A DNA stretch of 64,000 bases from Deltaproteobacteria bacterium (GTDB lineage: Bacteria > Myxococcota > XYA12-FULL-58-9). The notes under the pieces are model-generated. The model was not told the origin of the DNA and did not search any database. It saw only the letters and a list, made by a program, of their open reading frames with translations. Location of the stretch: the NCBI GenBank assembly GCA_016218825.1, contig JACRCV010000050.1:1-64000 (forward strand), written 5' to 3'. Positions 21,247-29,368 of the stretch are shown piece by piece (positions within the stretch are counted from its first letter, which is position 1; every line of letters starts with the position of its first letter). The translations under genes and the position numbers were made by a program.

Positions 21247-21819
21247 ATGTCCGATCGACTGCTCTGCGTGCTCAAAACGGCGCTGGTCGCCGTCTCGATC
21301 CAGGGGCTCGCGGTGGTCGTGTATCTGGGCGTCGATCGTCACCGGGCGGCGAGCCGCCAGCCGTCGTTTGACGCCGAGCGTCTGGCGCCCGGTCGCGCGG
21401 CCCCGAGCCTGCTCTTGGTGCGGCCCGATGGCTCGACGCGGCGCCTGTCGGAGCTGCGGGGAAAGGCGGTGCTCCTCCACTTCTGGGCGACCTGGTGCCC
21501 GCCGTGTCGCGAGGAGCTGCCGGGGCTGTTGGCCCTTGGCCGCGATCTCGGGCGCGACGGGGCGCTCGAGGTGATCGCGGTCACGCTCGACGACGACTGG
21601 GCCGCGGTCGGTCGCTTCTTCGGTGGCGACATCCCGGTGGAGGTGGTCCGGGACGCGAGCAGCGCCTCGACCCGCATCTACGAGGTGTCGGCGTTGCCGG
21701 ACACGTACCTGGTGGGGCCGGACGGAGCGCTCACGGTCCGCGTCGGCGGCGCGCGGGACTGGCGCGGGCCGATGGCGCAGAGCTTCCTGCGGGACTTCAT
21801 CGAGGACTCGCGTCGTTAG
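21247..21819 (+). CDS. TlpA/ResA-type periplasmic thioredoxin
   Basis: This 190-residue protein has one N-terminal membrane anchor (about 11-28) and a thioredoxin fold facing the periplasm, with the active site WCPPC at 83-87 and a cis-Pro loop LPDTYLVGPDG. TlpA-like proteins reduce periplasmic disulphides. It starts 2 nt after the pump stop, so it is the last gene of the efflux operon. I infer that it keeps the Cys motifs of the adaptor and lipoprotein reduced. The ATG follows GGCGACTGAGG at short spacing. Confidence 0.85.
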   Translation: MSDRLLCVLKTALVAVSIQGLAVVVYLGVDRHRAASRQPSFDAERLAPGRAAPSLLLVRPDGSTRRLSELRGKAVLLHFWATWCPPCREELPGLLALGRDLGRDGALEVIAVTLDDDWAAVGRFFGGDIPVEVVRDASSASTRIYEVSALPDTYLVGPDGALTVRVGGARDWRGPMAQSFLRDFIEDSRR

Positions 21820-21846
21820 CCGGACGTTAGACGCCAAGGAGACATC

Positions 21847-21906
21847 ATGACGGTCACCGGCTCGGCACGGACCCAGGACCTCTACACCCTGACGCCGTCG
21901 GACTGA
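21847..21906 (+). CDS. Possible 19-residue ORF after the efflux operon
   Basis: A 19-codon frame follows AAGGAG with good spacing and reads MTVTGSARTQDLYTLTPSD. It sits between the thioredoxin gene and the convergent OmpA gene. It could be a small peptide, the start of a truncated gene, or chance. Nothing else supports it. Confidence 0.2.
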   Translation: MTVTGSARTQDLYTLTPSD

Positions 21907-21916
21907 GGTCGAGCGC

Positions 21917-23743
21917 TCACGGCGCGGCGTCCGTGGCGCTCGGCTTGCCGTCCACCTCGGTGATCACGAACTCGACGCGGCGGTTGAGCTCCCGTCCGGA
22001 CTCCTTCTTGTTGCTGGCGATGGGCCGGGTCTCGCCGAAGCCCGCCGCCTCGACCCGCGACGCCGCGATGCCCCGACCGATCAGGAAGGCCGCCACCGCC
22101 TCGGCGCGGGCCTGCGACAGCTCGAGGTTGCGCTTGTCGTCGCCGCGATCGTCGGTGTGACCCTCGACCCGGATCTTGGTCACCTGCGGGTTCGCCTTCA
22201 GGATCGCCGCCACCTGCGCCAGGAGGCCGTGGCTCTTGGCCTTGATCGTCGCCTTGCCGGTGTCGAAGTACACCTTGTCCTTGATGTTGATCTTGGTGGC
22301 GGTCATCTCGACCTTGCTCTCGCCGACGTCGGGGCAGCCGTCCTCGTCGTCGACGCCGTTGATCACCTCGGCGGCGTCGGGGCACTTGTCCTGCGCGTCG
22401 GCGAAGCCGTCGCGGTCGTTGTCCGGATCGGCGCAGCCGTCGTCGTCCGCGAAGCCGTCCTTGTCCTCGGCGTCGTCCGGACACTTGTCGTGGGCGTCTT
22501 CGATGCCGTCTTGATCGTTGTCGAGCTCCGGACAGCCGTCGTCGTCCGCGAAGTCGTCGTCGTCCTCGGCGACGTTCGGGCAGCGGTCGCCGGCGTCCGC
22601 CACGCCGTCCTTGTCGTTGTCCGCCTCGGGGCAGCCGTCGTCGTCCTCGAAGCCGTCCTTGTCCTCGGCCTCGTCGCGGCAGTCGTCGACGACGTCCTCG
22701 CGGCCGTCGCGGTCGTTGTCCGCGTCCGGGCAGCCGTCGTCGTCCTCGAAGCCGTCGTGGTCTTCGGGCTGCTTCGGACAGGCGTCCTGGTCGTCCAGCA
22801 GCCGATCCTGGTCGCGATCCGACTCGCGCGGCGAGTAGCGCAGACCGAGGACGACGCGAAAATCGGGAGCGCCGAAGCCCGGCAGGACGCCGCTGCCGCC
22901 GCCGCCGAAGACCATGAAGTCGCCGAGCACCTCGTAGGAGGCCAGGGCGACGAGCTCGAGGGGCGTGGTGTTGCGGTCGCGAAACGGCCGCCGCGCCGCG
23001 GTGGCGCCGCTCACGCTCGCCCCGACCTCGAGCGGCCGATCGAGAACGTCCGCCAAGGAGTACGCCGCGCCGAGGCGATAGAGAACCTCCGGCCCGACCT
23101 CCAGGTCGAGCATCTCGCTCTTGGCGCGCCAGCGGTAGCCGGCGTTCAGCGCCAGCCGCAAAGCCCCGAACGCCCGCGACGCCGCGAGCATCGGGCTCGC
23201 GGTCACGGAGCGGTCCCCGAGGTAGCTGTCCCTCGGGAAGCCGCTGGGGACGCTGAAGACCGGCATCAACGTCAGGTCGACGTCGAAGCGCAGGGCGCTC
23301 AAGAGCTGGAGCTTGGGGACCAGCCGCAGATCGCCGCTGCCCGCCACCCCCAGCGCGTCGAGACGGCCGAGCTCGGCGCCCAGCCCCTCGCCGCGGCCCT
23401 GGTAGAGCGTGAACGGCAGCTCGACGCCCAGACGCAGGCGCGGCAGGAGCGTGACGGCGCCGACCAGGCTCATGCCCACCCGATGGCCGACGAGGACCCC
23501 TACCCGCTCGCGGCGGCCGTTCGCGTCCTCGGCGAAGAGCACCAGCGGGTTGTGGGCGTAGCTCGAGACCACCGCGAGATCCAAGGCCAGCGGCACCCCG
23601 ACGTCGGCGCTCTCGACGTCGACGATGCCGTTGCGATCGACGGCGAGCTGAAAGCGCTCGGCCGGAAAATCCGCGACCTCGGCGGCCGGCCCGGCGGCCG
23701 GGGTGCCGAGCACCACCATCAAACAGACGAGCGTCGTTCTCAT
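21917..23743 (-). CDS. OmpA family outer-membrane protein with TSP3 repeats
   Basis: This 608-residue protein starts at ATG 23743, which has GAGGGA at 9-nt spacing (ATG 23752 is too close to it). A signal peptide (MRTTLVCLMVVLGTPAAG) precedes a beta-barrel-like domain of about 270 residues. A run of calcium-binding thrombospondin type 3 repeats follows (about 290-455; DxDxDGxxDxxDxCP). The C-terminal OmpA domain (about 460-590) has VYFDTGKATIKAKSHGLLAQ, EGHTDDRG and NRRVEFV, which bind peptidoglycan. It probably links the outer membrane to the cell wall. Such proteins are common in Myxococcota. The gene is convergent with the efflux operon. Confidence 0.92.
   Translation of the reverse strand: MRTTLVCLMVVLGTPAAGPAAEVADFPAERFQLAVDRNGIVDVESADVGVPLALDLAVVSSYAHNPLVLFAEDANGRRERVGVLVGHRVGMSLVGAVTLLPRLRLGVELPFTLYQGRGEGLGAELGRLDALGVAGSGDLRLVPKLQLLSALRFDVDLTLMPVFSVPSGFPRDSYLGDRSVTASPMLAASRAFGALRLALNAGYRWRAKSEMLDLEVGPEVLYRLGAAYSLADVLDRPLEVGASVSGATAARRPFRDRNTTPLELVALASYEVLGDFMVFGGGGSGVLPGFGAPDFRVVLGLRYSPRESDRDQDRLLDDQDACPKQPEDHDGFEDDDGCPDADNDRDGREDVVDDCRDEAEDKDGFEDDDGCPEADNDKDGVADAGDRCPNVAEDDDDFADDDGCPELDNDQDGIEDAHDKCPDDAEDKDGFADDDGCADPDNDRDGFADAQDKCPDAAEVINGVDDEDGCPDVGESKVEMTATKINIKDKVYFDTGKATIKAKSHGLLAQVAAILKANPQVTKIRVEGHTDDRGDDKRNLELSQARAEAVAAFLIGRGIAASRVEAAGFGETRPIASNKKESGRELNRRVEFVITEVDGKPSATDAAP
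22321..22810 (-). repeat. Thrombospondin type 3 repeats in the OmpA-like gene
   Basis: About five DNA units of roughly 100 bp encode D-N-D-x-D-G-x-x-D-x-x-D-x-C-P-x-x-x-E-D-x-D-G-F-x-D-D-D-G-C. Neighbouring units are near-identical. The encoded Asp-rich loops are calcium sites that form a rigid stalk. Confidence 0.8.
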
Positions 23744-23781
23744 ATCGGCCATTCCCTCGGGTCGATGCAGTCGAGACCAGG

Positions 23782-25275
23782 TTAGCGTCGCCGCCGACGG
23801 CACAGAGACAGGAGCAGCACCAACACAGGGCTCGCGCCGGCCGCGGTGCAGGTGGCGAGCCCGCCGCCGCCCAGACGCAGGTTGTCGGCGAAGCCGTCGC
23901 CGTCTCTGTCGGCGTTGGCGCTCGGATCGGGGTCGAGGAAGTCCGGGATCGAGTCGCCGTCCGCGTCGCCCTCGCCCTCGACCGCGTCCGGGACTCCGTC
24001 GCCGTCGCTGTCGTCGTCGAGGGCGTCGATGCTGCCGTCGCCGTCGGTGTCCGGGGCGGAGGTACCGCCGACGGTCTCGCGACTGTTGGGGATGCCGTCG
24101 CCGTCGGCGTCGTCGGCGCCGTCCGCGATGCCGTCGCCGTCGGTGTCCGGCAGGACCGGGGAGGTGCCGAGCGCGATCTCGACCAGATCGTCGAGGCCGT
24201 CGCCGTCGACGTCCGCGTCGCAGGCGTCACCCTGGAGGTCGCCGTCCTGATCGCCCTGATCGGCGTTGGCGACCAGCGGGCAGTTGTCGTCGCAGCCGGT
24301 GGTCACCGCGTTGGCGCACGGCTGATCGCCGGCGACGCCGCTGCCGTCGCCGTCCGAGAGGACGCCGTCGCCGTCGGGATCCGGGCCGGAGATCGGCCTG
24401 CACACCGAGGGGAGGCCGGTGCAGATCCAGCCGGCCTCGACGACGCACGCCGGCGAGCAACCGTCCGCCGGCGCGGTGTTGTGGTCGTCGCACGCCTCGC
24501 TCGCGGCGAGGAGGCCGTCGCCGCAGATCGTCCCGGCCGGCGAGCCATCGGGAAGGACCGGGTCGGTGGCCGCCAACGGCAACGAGCCTGGTCCCGGCGC
24601 CGTCGTGGTGCCGACGAGATCGATGCTCAGGGCGTTGCCGCTCGTCGAGGTGCCGGCGATGATGACGAGCGGCGTCGTCGCGCTGATGCCGGCCGCGACC
24701 AGATCCGCGAGCGGCACCGCGGCGTCGAGGAAATAGTCGGCGTCGCCGTTGAAGCTCGAGGCGGCGTCCATCACCCGGCCGTTGCCGCCCGCCGCCGAGC
24801 TCCAGATGTAGGATTGCAGCGTGGTCTCGGCCGGATCGGCGGGATCGCCGGTGTTCGACGGCGAGGTGTTCTGGCCGAACTCGATGGTGTCCGGGCTGCC
24901 GACCCCGTAAACGATGAGCGAGTACTCGTAGGCCGCGAGGTTGCCGTCGGTGTCGATCAGCAACCCCCAGGCGAAGGGCCGCAGCTCCGTCGGCCCTTGG
25001 CGCGGATCGCTGTCGAGGCGCAGCCGGGCGAAGAAGTCGGTGCCGTCGTTGTAGATGTACGCGGCCGGCTCGGCCGCCGAGCCCACGACCTCGCGACCGT
25101 TGGTGGCGCCGTCGGTGGCGACGTCACCCGCCGGCGTCCCGCCCTGGGTGAGCGGGATCCAGGCGCCGTCGGCCGGGAACGCCGCCGCCGCCGCGCCGCC
25201 GCCGTGCAGCACCAGCAGCGCGCCCGCCGCCAACGAGGACCACCGCCCCTGATCGAGCCACCCCGCCTGTCGCAT
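23782..25275 (-). CDS. TSP3-repeat surface protein with MYXO-CTERM-like tail
   Basis: This 497-residue protein has its ATG after GGGAGG at 25280-25285, and an N-terminal signal peptide ending near GGGAAAAA. Residues about 40-240 form an unrecognised domain (YIYNDGTDFFARLRLDS). A DUF4215-like module (ICGDGLLAASEACDDHNTAP) follows, then TSP3-type Asp repeats (DGDGVLSDGDG onward). It ends with GASPVLVLLLSLC and RRRRR, like a very short sorting signal. It is probably an exported calcium-binding surface protein. The gene lies upstream of, and in the same direction as, the OmpA-family gene, 38 nt away. Confidence 0.8.
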   Translation of the reverse strand: MRQAGWLDQGRWSSLAAGALLVLHGGGAAAAAFPADGAWIPLTQGGTPAGDVATDGATNGREVVGSAAEPAAYIYNDGTDFFARLRLDSDPRQGPTELRPFAWGLLIDTDGNLAAYEYSLIVYGVGSPDTIEFGQNTSPSNTGDPADPAETTLQSYIWSSAAGGNGRVMDAASSFNGDADYFLDAAVPLADLVAAGISATTPLVIIAGTSTSGNALSIDLVGTTTAPGPGSLPLAATDPVLPDGSPAGTICGDGLLAASEACDDHNTAPADGCSPACVVEAGWICTGLPSVCRPISGPDPDGDGVLSDGDGSGVAGDQPCANAVTTGCDDNCPLVANADQGDQDGDLQGDACDADVDGDGLDDLVEIALGTSPVLPDTDGDGIADGADDADGDGIPNSRETVGGTSAPDTDGDGSIDALDDDSDGDGVPDAVEGEGDADGDSIPDFLDPDPSANADRDGDGFADNLRLGGGGLATCTAAGASPVLVLLLSLCRRRRR

Positions 25276-25467
25276 GTCGCCTCCCGAGCTCTCGGATATC
25301 CCCACCCCAAGCATACGCCGGTCACGGTGGGCGTCGCCACCCCCCCCGCGGGGATGAAGGTGACCGAACCGAGCCAGGTACTCGATCTTCCGAGGCAACG
25401 GGCGGTATACTGGCCGCTGCCGCCGTCGTCGCCCCACGAGAGCGGCCGCGAGCCACGGAGATGAGCA

Positions 25468-26163
25468 ATGGGTTCAGACACAGTCAACAACAACCTCAGC
25501 AGCAGCGCGACTGGCACCGTCACCAAAGAGCCAGACGGCGCGCCGAACGGCGATCCGATCCAGGGCCCGCCCGCGCCGGAGAACGTCTTCGAAGGGTTGC
25601 GCAAAGAAGGCCTGAACTTGCGGCCGAGCATGCCCGTCGGCGCGGTCCCGGCCGAGCCGGGGGGCGGGACACCGGTCAGCAGACAGGCGGCGAGCGCGTC
25701 GCGGGCCGAGCGGCTCCTCGCGGCGCAGGCGGACGGCCTGGCGCACTTCAAGCGCGTCATCCAAGCGTACGTGCGCACCAACCCCGAGCTCAAACCCACC
25801 CGGATGCAGCGGTGCTTCCCGCAGCTCTGGAAGAAAGAGCCGGTCCTCAGGATCCCCATCGCCGGCGTCGGCGGCGACGGCAACGACGAGCGCGCCTGGG
25901 CCCACATGGTGCTGGCCGAAGACCAGATCAAAGACTGGCTGCGCAACGAGGGCCTGCCCGCCTGGCAAGGCATCGCCTGGTACCGCGCGGGCGTGCCGGC
26001 CTTCACCTCCACGCCGCGCTGGGGCGGCGAGACGTTGTTTCTCATCCTCACCCGCAAAGGACTGGCCTGGAACATGCCGATGTTCGACCAACGCAGCGCC
26101 AGGGCCCGCGCCTATGACTACTTCGAGGAGCTGCGCCGCGGCCTCACCTACCAGCACCGCTGA
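25468..26163 (+). CDS. Unknown protein paired with a nucleotidyltransferase-like gene
   Basis: This 231-residue protein has no signal or membrane segment. Residues 1-75 are low-complexity, rich in Pro, Gly and Ser. The C-terminal 150 residues look folded, with a helix (SRAERLLAAQADGLAHFKRVIQ), a central DERAWAHMVLAEDQIKDWLR helix and a final GGETLFLILTRKGLAW strand-turn. I do not recognise it. It overlaps or abuts the NTase-like gene downstream, so they are probably co-transcribed. The start is ATG after GAGATGAGCA. Confidence 0.65.
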   Translation: MGSDTVNNNLSSSATGTVTKEPDGAPNGDPIQGPPAPENVFEGLRKEGLNLRPSMPVGAVPAEPGGGTPVSRQAASASRAERLLAAQADGLAHFKRVIQAYVRTNPELKPTRMQRCFPQLWKKEPVLRIPIAGVGGDGNDERAWAHMVLAEDQIKDWLRNEGLPAWQGIAWYRAGVPAFTSTPRWGGETLFLILTRKGLAWNMPMFDQRSARARAYDYFEELRRGLTYQHR

Positions 26164-27100
26164 GCCGCTGACCCTCGCGCGCCGGCGCCTGCGCCCGGCC
26201 TTGATGCGCGGCGACCGCGCCGCGACGCTGCTTTGCGCCTTCACCGCCGAGGTCGACCGCCTGGCCGCCGCGGCCTTTCGAACGACGCTCGCGGCCTCTC
26301 GCCTCGAAGAGGCCGACCTGGCCCTGGTGGCGGTGGGCTCGTGGGGCCGGCGCGAGCTGATGCCCTACTCCGACCTGGACTACGCGGTCCTGGGGCGGAC
26401 CGGGCCGACGCCGAAACGTCTTCTGAAGCGGCTGGACCGGGCGTTGCGCGCCGCGTTGCTCTCCGGCGGCAACGACGACAGCGTCGCGGTGTGCGCCACG
26501 TTGAGCCCCCTGGGTCGCGAGCGCGACGTGGTGACCGGCTCGCCCCCGACCCTCGTCGACGCCTTCGCGACGCGGCTCGCCCACGATGAGCGCTGGCGCT
26601 GGCGTTTTCCCCTGACCTACGTGGACGCGCGCACGGTCGCGGGCGCGCCGAGCTTGCTCACCGGCCTCAGAGAGCGGCTGGACGCGGTGTTGGCGCTCGG
26701 CACGCGCAGCCGCGCGCTCGTCCTCGGCGCGCTGCCGGCGACGATCGTGACCCAGTGGATCGCCGACGAGGTCACCGGCTGGCTGATGGTGGCCCGTGAC
26801 CTCCTGCGGCCCCTGACCTTCAGCGCCGCCGCCCTCGCCCTCGCCCACGGCCTCACCTGCACCGACACCCGGACCCGGCTCTACGAGCTCAGCCGCCGCG
26901 GCCTCGCCACCGACGCCGAGGGCCGCGCTTCGCTCTCGACCTTGGAGTTCTTGCAGCTGTTGCGCCTGCGCGCCCAGCTCGATCGCCACGGCCCCGACGA
27001 CGTCGTGCACCTCGGCGACGAATGGCTGGACACCCTGACCCTGGCCCGCGACACGACCCGCGCCTGGGCAGCTCGGGTGACGCGCGCGGCCATGCCCTGA
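26114..27100 (+). CDS. GlnD-like nucleotidyltransferase-domain protein
   Basis: This protein of up to 328 residues shows a polymerase-beta-type nucleotidyltransferase signature: VGSWGRRELMPYSDLDYAVL (G-S then D-x-D) at about 74-93, like the GlnD/DUF294 group, with a predominantly helical C-terminal half. No UR, HD or ACT domain is seen, so it is not a full GlnD. The substrate is unknown. The start is uncertain: ATG 26114 overlaps the previous gene by 50 nt, while ATG 26204 removes about 30 residues, of which the last half still looks coding. It is probably in an operon with the preceding unknown gene. Confidence 0.7.
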   Translation: MTTSRSCAAASPTSTAEPLTLARRRLRPALMRGDRAATLLCAFTAEVDRLAAAAFRTTLAASRLEEADLALVAVGSWGRRELMPYSDLDYAVLGRTGPTPKRLLKRLDRALRAALLSGGNDDSVAVCATLSPLGRERDVVTGSPPTLVDAFATRLAHDERWRWRFPLTYVDARTVAGAPSLLTGLRERLDAVLALGTRSRALVLGALPATIVTQWIADEVTGWLMVARDLLRPLTFSAAALALAHGLTCTDTRTRLYELSRRGLATDAEGRASLSTLEFLQLLRLRAQLDRHGPDDVVHLGDEWLDTLTLARDTTRAWAARVTRAAMP

Positions 27101-27126
27101 GGCCCCGCCGCACCGTCCCGGCGGCC

Positions 27127-27140
27127 GGCGTCGCGACGCC
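27127..27140. terminator. Palindrome between convergent genes
   Basis: GGCGTCGCGACGCC is a perfect 14-bp palindrome lying between the ends of the NTase-like gene and the convergent HAMP-like gene. It could act as a short bidirectional terminator or a protein site, but it has no loop and no T-tract. Low confidence. Confidence 0.25.
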
Positions 27141-27761
27141 CTACGCCAACGCCGCGCGCTTGCGGCGCTGCGCCTCGCGCAGCTCGGTGACCGCAGCGGT
27201 GAGGGCGGCCGGGCGTTCCCCGGGCGCCTGCGCGCAGCTCTCGAGGACGGCGTCGGCGAGCTCGAGATCGCTTTGCGCCCGCGCCCGCAGCGACTCGGTC
27301 GTGGCGCCGAGGGTCACGAACAGGCCCTGGAGGAAGTCGCCTTTGCGCAACGAGCCGGCGACCGGCAGCCGACCGGCGGCGATGGCGTCGAGGCACTGGC
27401 TCATGCGCCACAGCGGTCCGGCGACCTTGTGGGTCATCACGATCAAGGACGCCATCAACACCAGCGCCAACACCACGCCGATGCCGACCATCGTCGCCAC
27501 CAGGCTGACGTCGGCGCGCCCGAGCTCGGCGCGGATCTGCGCCTTCACCCCCGGGTCGACCCACTCCATGCCGACGCCGTCGAGCCCGGCGAGGATCTGA
27601 CTCGAGGCGAACACGCTCTGCTCGTAGATCACGAAGCCGAGGGTCGCGGCGACGGTCGCCGACAACGCCGTCGTCGACAAGGCGTAGCTGAGCTGCAAGC
27701 GCCGGTTCAGCAGGTAGTTCTTGAACGACCGGCCGCGGTGGTGTCGGAGCGCGCTAGCCAA
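27141..27761 (-). CDS. HAMP-like membrane protein, second of a pair
   Basis: This 206-residue protein starts at TTG 27761, which overlaps the previous stop and has AAGGAG 7 nt upstream. Two membrane segments (about 25-47 and 82-104) enclose a periplasmic loop of about 35 residues. A HAMP-like linker (THKVAGPLWRMSQCLDAIAAGRLP) follows TM2, then a short cytoplasmic helical tail. No kinase, GGDEF, phosphatase or methyl-accepting domain follows. It is a paralogue of the preceding gene with the same layout. I infer a signalling or scaffolding partner working with another protein. Confidence 0.75.
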   Translation of the reverse strand: MASALRHHRGRSFKNYLLNRRLQLSYALSTTALSATVAATLGFVIYEQSVFASSQILAGLDGVGMEWVDPGVKAQIRAELGRADVSLVATMVGIGVVLALVLMASLIVMTHKVAGPLWRMSQCLDAIAAGRLPVAGSLRKGDFLQGLFVTLGATTESLRARAQSDLELADAVLESCAQAPGERPAALTAAVTELREAQRRKRAALA

Positions 27762-28347
27762 GGCTCTGCTCCTTGTCCTGCAGCCGCGCCAGCATGCGGC
27801 GCACGGCCGCGTGGTCGCGCAACGCCGGATCCAGGGCGGCGGCCGCCGCGATCTGCCGCCAGACCGCGATCTCCTCGCGCTCTCGCTGCCGCAGCGCTTC
27901 GACCGCGACGCCGAATTTCTCGTAGAGCTCGCCCAGCAGATCCCCGCGGCGGATGCCGCGCGGCGCGGCGAGCTTGCCCTGGCCAAGCGCCTCGAGCTCG
28001 ACGGCGATCCGGCGCAGCGGCCCCGCGACCCGGTGCGTCATGCGGATCCCGAACAACAACAGCCCGGCGGTCAACAGGACGCCGCCCCCGGCGATCCCCC
28101 AGCGGATCCGGGCGGCGCGCGCCGTCAGGGCCTCGCGGGTCTCGGCGCTCACCGCCACCACGACGCCCTCGGCGCCGACCTCGTTGAGGCCGACTTTGGT
28201 CGCGGTGTCGAGCTTCTGGACCGCGACGCCGCCGAGCCCGACGAAGAGGGCCGCGGCGACCGTGACCACGGGCAACGCGAAGGAGACCTGATAGCCGCTG
28301 TCGATGAGGAAGCTGCGCCAGCGCCGTCTTTGGTTCGGTGGGTTCAT
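27754..28347 (-). CDS. HAMP-like membrane protein, first of a pair
   Basis: This 197-residue protein has two membrane segments (about 20-42 and 83-103), a small periplasmic loop and a HAMP-type helix pair (THRVAGPLRRIAVELEALGQGK) at the cytoplasmic side, ending in an acidic/basic helix. AGGGAC sits 8 nt before ATG 28347. The gene is co-directional with the HEAT-repeat gene (13 nt upstream) and overlaps its paralogue downstream. HAMP segments convert TM motion to helix rotation; here no output domain is attached, so the pair may form heterodimers with another sensor. Confidence 0.75.
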   Translation of the reverse strand: MNPPNQRRRWRSFLIDSGYQVSFALPVVTVAAALFVGLGGVAVQKLDTATKVGLNEVGAEGVVVAVSAETREALTARAARIRWGIAGGGVLLTAGLLLFGIRMTHRVAGPLRRIAVELEALGQGKLAAPRGIRRGDLLGELYEKFGVAVEALRQREREEIAVWRQIAAAAALDPALRDHAAVRRMLARLQDKEQSLG

Positions 28348-28360
28348 CGGGGCGTCCCTG

Positions 28361-29242
28361 TCAGCGGCTCGCCGCCTGGATGGCGGGGATCATCTGCTTC
28401 ACTAGGAGCTGCGTGAGGACGTCGTTGGTGCACGTCGCGCGCGCCTCTTCCATGGCCTCGGGGCGAGTCGGGCTCACGACGCGCCCCGCGCCGCTGATCA
28501 GGCTGCGGATCGCCTTGCCGGGATAGCCGGCGAGGATCAGCTTGATCTCGCAGGTCAGCCGCACCTTGTCGCCCTCGGGGCTGGTGCGCAGCGGCTCCAC
28601 CTGCACGATCACGGTGACCGCGCGGCGGACCCCGGCCTTCTTCAGGTCGGCGGGGGTCGGCGGCTGCGCGCCGGGCCAGTCGGTGACGAAGGTCGGCTCG
28701 CCGGCCAACAGCTGGTCGCGGGTGGCGCCGAGGATCTCGGCCACCGCCGCGGCCCCGAGCTCGGTCGCCGAGCTGTCGAACATCTCGACCCGGGTGTAGG
28801 TGGCGCCGCGGAGCTCGCGCGGTCGGGCGGCGCGCTCCACGAACGCCAGCGGCTCGAGGGCCCGGACCGCCGCCTTCTGCGCCGTCGGATCGGGGTCGTC
28901 GCGGGCCAGCCGCTCCACGGTCGCGATCGCCCGCGCCCGCAAGTCCGCGGCGACGCTGCGGTCGATGAGCTTCGCCAACGCGCCGAGCGCCACGGCGCGC
29001 ACGCTCGGCGTCTGGTCGTCGAGCGCCGCCAACAGCGCCGGGATCGCCCGCCGGTCCGCCAGCCGGCCGAGGCCGAGGGCCGCTGACAGGCGGACCTTGA
29101 AGCTCGGATCCTCGCGGAGCTGGCGCACCAGGACGTCGACGGAGCGGTCCTCGGCGCCGGCGGCGATCGCGAGGCGCGCGGCGACGCCGAGCGCGACCAG
29201 CCCGCAAACGAGCCACGTGGGGCGATCCGGCCGCCGGTTCAT
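28361..29242 (-). CDS. Secreted HEAT-repeat protein
   Basis: This 293-residue protein starts at ATG 29242 with GGAG 6 nt upstream; earlier ATG codons at 29254 and 29278 are less well placed. A signal peptide (LVCGLVALGVAARLAIAAGA) precedes HEAT-like helices (EDPSFKVRLSAALGLGRLADRR, IPALLAALDDQTPSVRAVALGAL). A second domain (about 130-293) contains VTVIVQVEPLRTSPEGDKVR, similar to domains seen after HEAT repeats in myxobacterial proteins. It is probably periplasmic. It leads an operon with the two HAMP-like proteins, which suggests a shared sensing or scaffold role. Confidence 0.7.
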   Translation of the reverse strand: MNRRPDRPTWLVCGLVALGVAARLAIAAGAEDRSVDVLVRQLREDPSFKVRLSAALGLGRLADRRAIPALLAALDDQTPSVRAVALGALAKLIDRSVAADLRARAIATVERLARDDPDPTAQKAAVRALEPLAFVERAARPRELRGATYTRVEMFDSSATELGAAAVAEILGATRDQLLAGEPTFVTDWPGAQPPTPADLKKAGVRRAVTVIVQVEPLRTSPEGDKVRLTCEIKLILAGYPGKAIRSLISGAGRVVSPTRPEAMEEARATCTNDVLTQLLVKQMIPAIQAASR

Positions 29243-29368
29243 GCCCCACTCCATGCCATCACGCGAGGAGGCGGACAACTGGTCAGTTTGGCCGAGCGCC
29301 GGGCGTGGCGGTCGTCTCGCGCCCGGCGCGCGTGGACGCCGGCGGTCGATGGCGTGATCGGCGCGCGG

